From NCBI GenBank assembly GCA_016859345.1, contig CM029120.1:8696001-8760000 (forward strand): a stretch of 64,000 nt of DNA, given 5' to 3'. Both the position numbers and the translations under genes were made by a program. The notes below the pieces were generated by a model. The model was not told the origin of the DNA. It made no database searches and saw only the letters and a list, made by a program, of their open reading frames with translations. Each line of letters begins with the position of its first letter. Within the stretch, counting starts at the first letter, position 1. Below are positions 22,416 to 33,330 of the stretch, piece by piece. Source of the DNA: Istiophorus platypterus (lineage: Eukaryota > Chordata > Actinopteri > Istiophoriformes > Istiophoridae).

Positions 22416-23539
22416 ACTGGGCTGAAGTATAAATAAAAAACAGATAATGAATGAATGCTTTCATTTCATTCACTCACACTAAAATTCTGCACATCAACCT
22501 TAATGCAAGCATTTTACCATACACTCATTGCCAATGCATGCAGTTTAAATTAAACCCCAAACATATACCTATGTATAATACACACACCAGTTTATTCTAT
22601 AACAATTCAAATTTTACAACATGATTCCATTCTTAACATAAAATCTTATTCTCCGCAAAGCAGCCAACTATAGCTGTCAGATAAATGTATAGAAGGTATA
22701 AAGCAGCATTAAAACCTTCCACCACTGTCTACAGTACGGCCATCTCCCTCGCACCCATTTCACAATAAAAAACAACAACAAACAAAAAACAAATAACTTT
22801 TGCTATGTTTACAGACTTACAATCATGTAAAATTAAACTATAAGCAAAACACTTCTGCAATCATACATAACCCATCTTAAAGGTCATTGGAGTCTCATTT
22901 GAGTAAGAACGTTCTCATGGGACTACTACAGTAATTTTTCACCAGGTTCCAGTTTCAATATTCATAACACCAACATAACAGTTGGTTTCCGGAGAAACAT
23001 CCTATTTCAGTTTTGGCTGCTAATCGTGGAACATTCCAATCAATGTCTCTTATCTCTCTAAACAGTTACACAGCCCCCCCACACACACACACACTGTCTA
23101 TAGTGTATACATGCTTACCAAGGTTTGTGTTCTTTGATCATTGACATACACTGGTCATTGCTGCATGACCTTTGATCTCTGCGTGCTTGATACCATCTGC
23201 AGATAATGATTTAAACTAATGGAAACCAAAGAGTAACTGTTAGTACTATATGGAACAGAAGAATTACCACATCAAAGAGCATTATCCCTAATAAACACTA
23301 ACTAACTCCCATGGACTACGGCTATTGCAATCATTGTAAATTCTCATAATTGACAATAAAGACCAATATTAGTATTATAAAAAAAAAAAGTACAGGAGGG
23401 TCAACATTCAAACAACTGCTGCAAAGCTAATGACTCACGAGCTGCAGCACTGGGAAGATCGTGCCTATCTGCAAATGGACATGCAAAAATTATGCCCAGG
23501 GTTCTTAAAGGACTCACAAAGCAATTTCATTACGGTCTG

Positions 23540-23900
23540 GACAGGTTATTTAAATAAACTGCAGTATGAAAGCAGCTTCGCAAATGTGTATAGCAGATTC
23601 TCCATCTCTTTGATGCACTTAAACACCACTCTGTTCTGTGCAAAATCTGTTGATGAATGGTCTGACCTGCTGTAGGGAAAAAAAAAGTTCAGATAGCAGA
23701 GATTCACAGATAGCAGGATGATTTTTGGATCTATGAAAATTAACCTCTGCTAAAACACTGTAAAATGAGGAGAAACATTTGACAAGCTTCTGAAATCACA
23801 GGTTAATTTGTAGTTCCTATATCTATTTTTCCCAGATGGTGGCACTGAGGGTCTTCTTAACAGTGGGTTAAGGTGTATAAATTGTACAGGCAATGAGGTG
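23540..23900. repeat. Diverged interspersed element, copy 1 (see 33000-33330)
   Basis: Several short blocks occur here and at 33000-33330 in the same order: a CGCAAATGT/GCGAATGT word, CACCACTCTGTTCTGTGCA versus CACCACTTTGCCCTGCACGA, CTGCTGTA, GTTCAGA, then CCCAGATGGT and GTGGGTTAAGG versus GTAGGTTAAGG. The shared order implies a common repeat, unnamed here. The open frame at 23430-23675 lies across it and is not a gene. Confidence 0.45.
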
Positions 23901-24329
23901 TGAGTATTCCAGCTCCCTCTGCATTTCCTGTTAATACACAATTGAAAGAAAATGAACACTAATACTAAATGAAAGGTTTTCCACTCTTCATAAAAACCAA
24001 GGCTTTGCCAGTGTACACAGACAAAAAAAAATATAGTTTTATTCCACCACAATCAAAAACTTAAGGTTACAAAAAAATTATATTTTTAAGACATTGATGG
24101 TGACATTAGATACACAGACAGAAGCCAGTCAGCGATGTCGGAGGGCGTCGTCACTGGTGGTGGTCGGTTGCCGGAGGAGCACCGCAGCATTGACTGCAAT
24201 CACAGCAGAGACACAAGGATAAGGTGGGTTTACGTTACACAGCTAAGATGATCACTGGTGACGGAAAAGTCGACAAACTGATCCCAGGAAATTGTTTTTT
24301 TTTTTTTTTATCCGCTTGAACTTAGCCAG

Positions 24330-24625
24330 AAGTTCAAACAAGGGCCAACAGCAATGGTGGTGGCTCTGTGAGGCTGTACTTAGGAACAGCCTTGCTTTGC
24401 TCCATGGTGATGTCAGCATACTAACATCCTACTGATAAATGGAGAAATCTCTGCCTGTCCTTTGATTTTCTCAGCGACCGTTCATCCGATTGACTTCGAA
24501 CTCTGCAGGTACATTGTTGAGGACCCAAGGGAGTGCAGGGTAGACTGAAGGTTTTTGGATAAACAGTTAAGGAAGACATTAAACTACAGTCAGGGCTGGG
24601 GTGACACATCCACGCAGCTGATGTC
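24330..24625. repeat. GCTAAC-type interspersed repeat relic
   Basis: The text GGTGGCTCTGTGAGGCTGTA is followed by GTCAGCATACTAACATCCTA and matches the layout of the copy at 32.1 kb (GCGGTGAGACTGTACTCTG, then GCTAACATGC), though more diverged. Confidence 0.45.
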
Positions 24626-24639
24626 AATGATCATCAATG

Positions 24640-25575
24640 ATAAAAGCAGGGATTTCCTGGCACACAAGCTGCAGCTATAAAACCTCGCACAGGATCTTCC
24701 AAAAAGTGGGACTGTTTGAGACAGAGACACAAGCCCTGCAAACTAAATTGCTTATCACAGCAGTACAACTGCTATGCTTGGCCATTTGAAGCGAGAGCAT
24801 CCCAGAGTGCTTTGTTTAGGATACAGCGAAAGTAAGACAGTATTATTGTTCACTTTTTATCCCCACCCATGATATATTATGATTATTAAGAGGAAGTGAA
24901 ATGGTAATTTAGACACCAAAAGTTAAATTATGCATCATTTAGCGTTATTTGGCCTTTGAATATTTTCTATCTCCTTTAAACGGCCATGTATGAGCAAGAA
25001 AATAACTTAAACTGACGTTATATCATTTCAAACATTTTTCCCATAATGCTAAAATACATTTGCCAGTGATTTTCTTTACTGCATATTACTCCAGTGATAA
25101 AGTGGGTGTGAAATGGATTCATTTCATGTCAAGTTCAGTTGAAAAAGAAGGGAAAGAAAAAAGATTCTCCAGTTCAGGAAAAGGGTTAATATGACACCGT
25201 GATTAACATAATCAACATTTGCTTGCCAATTATTAGGTACACCTAGGTAAATCTAATGCAGTGCAATACAACACCCCTGCATTAAGTCCTTCCTTCATCT
25301 TCATGAGGATTATAATATTCATTTTTTTTTATCTTTTCCAAAGAGGATGTTGATTTATTTTAGTTAAACTCTACTGGTGTCCCCATTATTTTGTCAACCT
25401 CAATTCATATAAATGGGATGAAAAAGAAAAAAATGTTGCCAACACCACCAGTAGAAAACAGTAAAGTTCAACAGCACCACAAATTACAGCCTCCAAAATG
25501 ACCACTGAAATATAGCAACACCGCTTTCAAAACAGATTCAATAAGAACTGAACACTATAATCCAAATGAAGGGAG
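24640..25575. other. 3' flank of gene C, non-coding
   Basis: No gene was recognised. A DNA-element end (TTATTAGGTACACCTAGG) begins at about 25227 and continues to about 25320. Poly(T) at 25322-25330. Confidence 0.45.
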
Positions 25576-25577
25576 GA

Positions 25578-25583
25578 TTTATT
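25578..25583 (-). terminator. Candidate poly(A) signal of gene C
   Basis: TTTATT on the plus strand reads AATAAA on the minus strand, about 206 bases downstream of the gene C stop codon. It is the first canonical hexamer I noticed there. The alternative is a variant signal closer to the stop. Confidence 0.35.
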
Positions 25584-25788
25584 GCAGGCCTGTTATGTTA
25601 CAGTGCAGTACTGTCATCTAGGTGTCTGGGTTCGTATGCAAGCTTCACAGCAGTCCCTTTGAATTTGAGGTCCAGTATTTTCTGATCAGGTAGCCGAGAA
25701 CTAGGGTGGCTGAATAAAATATCGGACATCCATGGTTATATCACTGCTTAAGACGTTGCAGACATAATTGATAAATACATACATGCAC

Positions 25789-27704
25789 TCAGTGCAAGAG
25801 CCCCGCTCTCCTCAGCATGTTGTTCGCATTAGGGATCATCTTGTCTTTGAACTCCCACAGTTGGCTGTCCACATGGATCTTCTCCACCGGCTGAACAGAA
25901 GGTGTGCTGATTGGAGAGTGAATAATATGACACAACTCCGGTGGAATCTTGAACTGCTCTCCAAAGTTCTTAAGCACTGAATGCACTGAAGTCTGCTCTA
26001 TCATCCTGTGTAGCACAGACATTCACAGATTGATACCTGAATGCTGCTATGATACCTGCTATACTGTAGAGACAAAGCACCAGACTGAAAGGCCCATTTA
26101 CCTTGGCCGAACGATCAACTTGTGCGGGTGGTGCGGTGCCGCTTTGTCAGGCTCCCACTTGTAGATGTGCTCCAGAATATTAAAGCCCGGCACCCCTCTC
26201 CACTGAGGCAGGGGACCCCTTTTACTTTCCTCGAAGGGTTTCCCAGGATAGATGTGGTTTTCAACGAGAAACACCCCAACCTGCAGAGCATGGAGTAAAG
26301 TTTGATGGATACGATCAAGTATGGATAACAATATTTGGGAGTCTCTCAAAAATCACACGAATGGAGACCCTACTTTTGGATGCTGCTGTTGGAGCACATC
26401 CATGAGAGCTGTTAGGCTGTTGTGTTCGTATGGCATCATAATCTCGTCTATGTCGTTCAAAAGGACGTAGCGTGACCGGTCCATGGATCTGTAGATGCAC
26501 TCATTAAGCGTGGTCAGCTGGCCAAAGTAATGCAGGTCCCCTCCGTGCTCTGAGAAGAGCCAGCCGCGAGATGGATTCAGGTGCTTGTCGATGGGCCAGG
26601 GAACCATCTCCACGAAACCCTCCTGGCTGTAGGTCTGCAAGAGGCGGTCGAGTTCCGGGCCGCAGCTGGTGTTGTAGATCACCACTCTGTCCACGCCCAG
26701 CAACCTGGGGCAAAGGAAGTCGTAAAATGGTTTAAAAAAACAAAAACAAAAACAAAAAAAAACACACACAAAAAAACCCAGCAGGACCCATCCTCTGGGG
26801 ACTTTACATATCTGTACAAAATTAATTAGAATCCATCCAATCTTTCAGCATGGATAAAAGTGGTGGGCAGGGCGCCCCACAGACTAACGTCGCAGTCCCC
26901 ACTTTGCCTGGCTATACGGCAAAAAAACAAAAGACACAAAAACCAAGACAAACTGCATGGAGCCCTGACATGATAGTGCCTTTGAACCTCGCAATGTTAA
27001 GGCTTATTTCAGCTCTTTTCTGAGGCTATGCTTTGTGAAGGTGTTGCTATTACTACGTCTACCCTTTGTATTCTGTGTGTTGTGTAAAGTGCTGACCTGT
27101 ACATCTCCAGGGTCTGTGCATACTGAAGTGCATTGTTGAATTCAAACAGGCTGGAGATGCAGACTGTAAAGTCAAACTGCAACTCACTCTCCTCCTTCTC
27201 TTTGGTCTTCTGGTTTCTTATGGGGAGCCAAAGCCGGTTAGATGCAATCTCACTCTCCGGCTGAGGCTGAAGAGTGACATGCGTGGCGCTGCAGTTCGGA
27301 GGAATCCGACACAGGATGTCTGTGGTGACGAAGGGGAAGCCAAAGTTGTCCGAGTGTTCTTCAATCTTTGCTTGAGTTGTTGTAGTTGAAAACCAGTTGG
27401 AACAGCAGAAAAGACATTGGAGGGGCTGAATTGAGTCTCTTCTGAATATACTAATGATGCGTATATCAAAGTCTTTCACCCTCTGATCCATGAAGGCTGA
27501 CACAAGCAAGTGCTTGGTATTGTTGAGGGGGGTTATGGTCCGGTCAGTTATCCATAGGGGGCAAAAGTTTGGAACCGGACGCTGGTTTTGGACTTGCTTC
27601 GGGATGGTCCTGTACATCTCGGGGATTCTCACAACCACAAACATGAAGATGAGGATACCAATGGTTAGGAGGAAAAACTTCCGCTTGAGTTTCCGCTTCT
27701 CCAT
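25789..27704 (-). CDS. GT92 family glycosyltransferase, gene C (beta-1,4-galactosyltransferase galt-1-like), intact
   Basis: Four coding exons on the minus strand: 27704-27097, 26704-26374, 26280-26102 and 26005-25789 (stop TGA at 25789-25791). The total is 1335 bases, 444 residues plus stop, all junctions GT/AG and in frame. Residues 1-9 are basic and about 10-25 form the membrane anchor, giving type II topology. Conserved features are LWLPIRNQKTKEKEE in exon 1, the HYFGQLTTLNECIYR core, DID at 287-289 in LLNDIDEI, GVPGFNILEHIY in exon 3 and MIEQTSVHSVLKNFG opening exon 4. The expected role is Golgi transfer of a sugar, by family probably beta-1,4-galactose; the acceptor is unknown. Compared with gene A, exon 4 is only about half identical in protein, whereas the first part of exon 2 is identical. 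Introns (392, 93, 96 bp) are shorter than in gene A. The exon 1 sequon of gene A at N176 is lost here (DFT). Confidence 0.93.
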
Positions 27705-27725
27705 TCAGCCAAGGATTGAAGAATC
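27705..27725 (-). other. 5' untranslated part of gene C exon 1, with splice acceptor
   Basis: On the minus strand CTGTCTGTCACCAG precedes 27725, leaving 21 untranslated bases before the ATG. The position matches the acceptor in gene A and implies an upstream non-coding exon, possibly in the CpG-rich segment at 29.7-30.1 kb. Confidence 0.55.
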
Positions 27726-27729
27726 CTGG

Positions 27730-29480
27730 TGACAGACAGAGTCATTATACAAATCATACATTTGAGAAACTAAGCAAGAAAACACTTATGTGTTATGTTC
27801 TACATATTAAAACCATTGCTTTTCTCATCGTATCAGGTTGCACTTTACAACACACACTGTCAATCTACTGTAAAGATCTTGGAAAGGAAGGAATCTTAAA
27901 TTAAAAAAATAAATAAATAAATAATTAAAAATAGATATCCATCCAATTTTTCAAATATTTAGTGGCAGCCACAGCCTCCTAAAGAACACAAATCTAGAAT
28001 TACTCTGCTTTGACAGATGAGTTCAGGCTTAAAAACTCAAGTGAGATGAAAAGAGGTCAATTCTGAATCCAAACCCCTGCAGCGGTCATCTGGGGTCCAT
28101 TGATGTCTTGCAATTTTAACCGTAAATGAATCAATTCACTGCATTGAGGCAAAATCGGACGGAAAAGATATGCTGTTTGGTTCAGTTTTAAGTCCTGCAA
28201 AGACTAATTAGTTCATCCAACAGAAAAATAATTGCTAACAATTTTGATTACTACCATGCCCCCTAGCTTGTTGTAAAATAATGTACAGTAGCTTTCAGCC
28301 ACTACTATATCCCTGAGCTGTTCAAAGCACTGAAGCAGGCAAGAAATAGGGAGGACATCCATAATTAATAATGACACCCGCAACATGTAGGCAAAACACT
28401 GCGCCAGATATGCAAAGCCACATTTACTGATACCAAGGCAACACCAGAGCAACTGAGAGCTGCTGCTGCTTCTGCTGCATGTGGAGGTTGGGATAGAAGT
28501 CAGAACTTCTCTGTGAAGTTTAACTGAGACCAAACCAGTAACTATTGTAGTCTGCAAATTGATTCAACAATGAAACAATGACCAGTATCACAAAAGCCGT
28601 CGCAGGCTGCTGACTGTTGATCTCAATATCAATGAGCTGAACCGCTGCAGTAATAGACGAACAAAGTTAAGACTGAATCGGCAGCCCTTAGGCAGTGGCT
28701 TTTCACAAAGGTCTGGTGGGAGCTGTGGTGTTAAAACCGCTGTGTCAAAATCAATCATTTTTATCTGACGATAAATAAATTTATATTTCAAGAGGCGATC
28801 ACATTCATCTTCATTAGCATTCATGTCAGCACATGGGTCTGCACTCAAACAGGCTGCATCCTGGACTGTGTGACTGGGAATATTTTAGCTACGACGGGAC
28901 CAGGTACAGAGACCAGGTTAAATATCTCTCGTTTTCTGACTGTAGACAATATTGTAAAAAAAAAAAACAAAAACCAACACAACGATTTAGATTGTTTCAC
29001 GTCTTCTTTAAGTCTGAGTGGCACATGAATCGGTTGTTCTGTGGTATAGATACTTCTGAAAGTTAACGGAGATATCTTATCTTATCTATCTATCAATCAC
29101 ACACAGATCTGTGTCACTACCATGGACGGACTGGCATGCATTAAGGGGGTCAGTAAGCCCCTGGGCCAGAGCCTCTGTTTTAAGAAGTGACTTGGTTTGT
29201 TTTGTTTTGTTTTGTTTTTTTGCTACGACTTTCAGACACGAAATGTCGACAGGAGAAGCAAACCTACCGCAAAGAAACAAAAAAACACTATAAGAGAGAC
29301 ACAAAAATGACCAAAAGCTGATGCAAAACAACACAAGGACAACTGAGACAAAGAGGATATGTGATTCAGGTTACTGAGGTTTGTGACAGACGGATTTTCC
29401 TATAGAAATAGTCTGGATTTTCAGAGCAGTAAGAAACAGCCTAGTAGTCAAGACCAAATGATGGAATTGCTAATTTTCTG
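27730..29480. other. Presumed 5' intron of gene C, non-coding
   Basis: No coding exon was recognised. A minus-strand frame at 28588-28848 (86 codons) has balanced composition but no known domain. A TATC/TTATC run lies at about 29074-29095. If the promoter at 30 kb is correct, this whole stretch is intron 1 of gene C. Confidence 0.4.
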
Positions 29481-29486
29481 GAGAGC

Positions 29487-29560
29487 TTGTGTGTGTGTGA
29501 GTGAGTGAGTGAGTGAGTGAGTGAGTGAGTGAGTGAGAGAGTGAGTGAGAGAGAGAGAGA
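29487..29560. repeat. (GAGT)n and GA-rich microsatellite
   Basis: A short GT run is followed by about ten GAGT units and then GA repeats. Confidence 0.95.
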
Positions 29561-29611
29561 AGACACAGCCGTTCTGTGAAATTCTCAACTAAAATAAGAT
29601 TGTGGAAAAAA

Positions 29612-29624
29612 CACACTCACACAT

Positions 29625-29671
<47 letters not shown>

Positions 29672-29678
29672 CACATAC
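29612..29678. repeat. (CATA)n/(CA)n compound microsatellite
   Basis: Five CATA units (about 29622-29641) run into roughly 11 CA units and then TATATACACATAC. The HTHT-type frames are artefacts. Confidence 0.95.
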
Positions 29679-29689
29679 AATCCGTGGGT

Positions 29690-30065
29690 GTAGAAACACA
29701 ATCGTCCGGAGAAGCTCTCACGTCCCACAGAAAGTCAATAGGGACGACGCCTCCGACGGAGGGCGACAGTTGAACTTGGCTCCTGGATCAATGCGACGCC
29801 ACTTGAACGGCGACGCCGAAAAAACGCGGAACTTCACTTCAGCCTTTTGGGTTTTTCTGGTTTTTTTTGTTTGTTTGTTTTTGCTTTTGCATTAATCAAG
29901 CGGCAGAACAGCAGGACCGGTTCCGGCGTCGACTGCGGGTGCGTCGGGAGGGTCACCCCAGGTGGAGAGAGGTCGCCGGGATTAAGCAGGAGGGGCCCTT
30001 TTAAAAACGCGCATCAGCCAATCACGGAGACGGATTAACGGGTTTGACGGCCTCACCCCACTCTG
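29690..30065 (-). promoter_or_regulatory. CpG-rich segment, candidate promoter and 5' untranslated exon of gene C
   Basis: CpG density is high from 29700 to 30060. On the minus strand, an inverted CCAAT box (GATTGGC, 30017-30023) is followed by a TATA-like TTTTTAAAAGG (about 29997-30007). Downstream, a donor-like GGAC|GTGAGAG has its exon end at 29722. This order fits a minus-strand promoter whose first exon splices to the gene C acceptor at 27725. The CCAAT-TATA spacing is shorter than usual and no transcript evidence is available. Confidence 0.4.
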
Positions 30066-31280
30066 TGACAGCGCTGGGACGATGCCCAGACATGCAAATG
30101 ACAAAAACCTGCAAGACTAGGAGTGAATGTTCTTCATTCAAAATCCTAAGTAAAAGTACAGAGGTATTATAAGCCGATTGTATGATATACGAAGAGTAAA
30201 ACTACTTGTTCTGCAGCAGAATGCTCATTGCGATTGAAATATCATTCTACAGTATTAGATTAGAGGCATCAGTGTGCGAGCAGCATTTTACTCCTGTAGG
30301 TGGCCGAAGCTTAGCTCCTTTAACTGCTTTACATACACTTCAGTAGTTAGATTCAGTGGTTCCCAATGGGCCTGTTCAAAGGGTCACAAGATGTAGTTGA
30401 TGGGTCGTGGGATGATTAAAGCGTTTTGGGAGAAGAAAGACACCGAAAGTTCCGCCGCACAAATGTGATGTCAGTTTTTAGTGGATGTTTCCCTAACCTT
30501 TATTTTATTTTATTCCTTTAATCAAACGTTGGGTAATTTGACCTCTCAGCCTCAAACAAAATGAGACCATCAGAAGTTTAGAGAAGAAATATCTCTTTGG
30601 TGGAATCACTAACAACTCAGACATATGACACTGCTTTTTTTGTTTCATTTTGGTTTTTCTTTTGCGAGCGGTCACAAGCCAACAATTTTGGGAAACAACT
30701 GGTTTAATCTTTAACAACGTGTTGTGCTTTATAAGCTCATCATGTGTTTATCTTTTTTAATTTAAAAATTGAAATCTTTAAAGTAACCGGCAACTGATGA
30801 AATGAAGTTTAGTATGAGATATATTTTCCCTCTGAATTGATGTGGAATAGAAGCATAAATTAGCAGTGATGGTAAAACGGTGACGTTAACAACGATGGTG
30901 AAATCAGTGTTTGATCCTCTGAAACGCCATAAAAAGGGCATAACATCAACAGCACACACACGAGGAAACATACAGGCACTTTACAAACAGCTCATGAACA
31001 CAATCAGTGCCAATTTCTTGTAAAGCACACATTTAATTTCCTGTATTTGTTAGTCTTCCACTGCAAACAGCTACCATGCTTCTTGAGAAAACCCCCTTAA
31101 AACGCTTTTAATGCATTAGCAATATCAAATGTTCTTGATTGTGTGGGTACTTATTAATCATGCGCCGTTTGTTATGTACAACAGTTTTTTATTAGCAGTA
31201 CATTTATTTCGACCGCTTTCTCTTTTCTGTGTGATTTTTAATTGTTACCCTAATCTTTGCATGTTGCACCATGCCCTATT
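30066..31280. other. Non-coding stretch with repeat fragments
   Basis: At 30125-30240 there is a fragment related to the AAGTAAAAGTAC repeat. At 30350-30420 a GTGGTTCCCAATGGG phrase resembles another common fish repeat start. No gene is recognised. Confidence 0.45.
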
Positions 31281-31289
31281 TTATTGGAT

Positions 31290-31327
31290 GTGTGTGTGTG
31301 TCTGTGTGTGTGTGTGAAGGGGGGGGC
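31290..31327. repeat. GT-rich run and G run
   Basis: Interrupted (GT)n is followed by AAGG and a short G tract. Confidence 0.85.
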
Positions 31328-31650
31328 AGTAAGTATTGATGGATGCTGTAACATTTCCTACTTAGAGTCAAATCTTTTTTTTTTTTTTGAGAGTAGATTG
31401 TGTTTTATACCAGCAGATGTCAGCAAAGAGCAAACATAAACCAGGAGTCCCTGGTGTTGCGTCAGTTGGGCCCTGGGTGCAATGTATTTGTTGTGCTCTC
31501 ATCGTGACAGATGGCACTTAAAAACAGCCATCTTTGATATGAAAGATAAAAATACATACCTCCTCATGAAGGTCACATCAGATTGCAATATATTGTATTA
31601 TCCTGGACTTCTACTGAACATACCATACATACCATATATCGTATATATAT

Positions 31651-31700
31651 CCTCTATGCATATCTCTCTCTCTCTATATATATATAGATATGCATAGAGG
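31651..31700. repeat. Hairpin with 15-bp perfect arms
   Basis: CCTCTATGCATATCT (31651-31665) and its exact complement (31686-31700) flank 20 bases of TC and TA repeats. It could form a cruciform. No element ends were identified. Confidence 0.8.
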
Positions 31701-32094
31701 AATTTGGATGGGAATCCTAAATTGTTAGTTCGACCTTTCATGCATTCTTTCCTTCACTCTTTTAAATCTCTTATAATTTCCCTGCAGAATTTAATCTAGT
31801 GCACCCCAGAACACACAGTAGACTATAAACAGCAGCTTCATTATCTGCACAGATACTAACCAGTACTCATGTCCTGGAATACTACCTGGTCCCAGGTTCT
31901 CTGTGTGTTAGGCCGGAGTGTTCTGATTAAACACATCCACCGCAATCGCAATATTAAGGTCTTAGAACTAGATTTTTGAAAAACAGGGCCACATCATGAA
32001 GTAATAATGCAGGACCCATCTTACTCGACACTGTGCTGGAGGGGCACATCCTCCAACAGGTTCTGTGGTAAATCAAATGATCAAAACACGATTA

Positions 32095-32640
32095 AGAGGC
32101 ATCCTAGCGGCGCGGTGAGACTGTACTCTGTACGACGACGCTTTGGGCTAAATGCAAAGATCTGCACGCTAACATGCTCGCCATGACAATGCTAATGAGC
32201 TGATGATTAGTTCACCCCTTGTTCACCCCTTATTTAGCATGTTAGCTAACTAACTTTTGGCAATTACCACTGAACACAAAGTGCAGTCGACGCTGATGGG
32301 AGCGTACTTGGTTTAGACAAATTAAAATTCGGACCTGATGATGGGGCTAGATGAAAAGTCAGCAGGAACACGAAGTTATTACTCATCCTCTGGGGACAAT
32401 GAACGTGTGTGCTAAATTTCACAGCACTCTAACGGATGTTGAGACAGTCGAATCAAAACCGTTAATGTTAAACCTCGTGGTGGCACTAGAGGGAAGGTCA
32501 GGGCATCACAAGAGTAAGTAGGATTCATCCTCTGGGATCATGAATGAACTGCATACGTCCGACAGCTGTTGAAATTTTACAGTCTAGACCAAAGAGGCGG
32601 AGCGACCAACTGACTGATCAACTCGCTTTGTCCACTGTGT
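32095..32640 (+). repeat. GCTAAC-type interspersed repeat, long copy
   Basis: It begins near a CGGCGCGGTGAGACTGTA phrase and contains CACGCTAACATGCTCGCCAT, TTAGCATGTTAGCTAACTAA, CACTGAACACAAAGTGCAGT, TCATCCTCTGGGGACAATGA and GGCACTAGAGGGAAGGTCAG. The same order of words is found at 51815-52365 and, reversed, at 53040-53610. It is non-coding and the class is not determined. Confidence 0.7.
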
Positions 32641-32999
32641 TCATCAACCAGTCGCTAAATGTGACCCCTATCGCACCACATACAGTCATCTGATCCATTC
32701 TCAGGATAAATATATTTACTCTTGAGCTACACCTTTTAGGTGTAGCAGGAGCAGTAAGAGGCAGGGGGTGCAAACCTCTGTCAGTATAAAAAGTAGGTAC
32801 ATTAAGTTTAATTTCCTGGAGAGTTTAAATAGAAAAGAAGTGTTTTATTTATCATATTCCCTTTTGTTCGGATGTTTTTTTCATCGTCAAGGCAGTCTAA
32901 CACTTACTTGAAACCAGCAGAGAAGTCACAGGGATTTACTGGGGGGACACCTAACCTAAAAGCCATTCGGATGCTTTATTAGTGTCTGTGCGGGTTATC

Positions 33000-33330
33000 T
33001 AAAGTGACTGCTGCATAAAAGCAGCAGCTTTGCGAATGTTTAAGTGCGGCAAGTCCTCCAGCCCTTTGTGGTAACTAAGCACCACTTTGCCCTGCACGAA
33101 CACAGTTGGCCGATGTCTCCAACTGCTGTAAAAAATGAGTTCAGACAGAAAAATGTAGCACGTGTAGGATGATTCATGTGAACTCCTGCTGCACTTTAAT
33201 CTGTCATTGTACCATGTTTTAACTGTAGTTTCTGAAAAGGTTGTGAATCTACATATTATACAACCCCGTTTTTTTTCCCAGATGGTTGTATTAAGAATTT
33301 TCACTTCAGTAGGTTAAGGGGTCTAGTTAT
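33000..33330. repeat. Diverged interspersed element, copy 2 (see 23540-23900)
   Basis: It shares an ordered set of short blocks with 23540-23900, ending in TTTTTTCCCAGATGGTTGTA and GTAGGTTAAGGGGTC. A shorter relative of its middle (TTCTGAAAAAGCAAATTATACAACC) lies at about 39630-39655, next to the 36-40 kb duplication. Confidence 0.45.

Noticed and set aside
29602..29895. Histidine/threonine-rich frame
   Set aside because: It is a translation of CATA/CA microsatellites running into the CpG segment.
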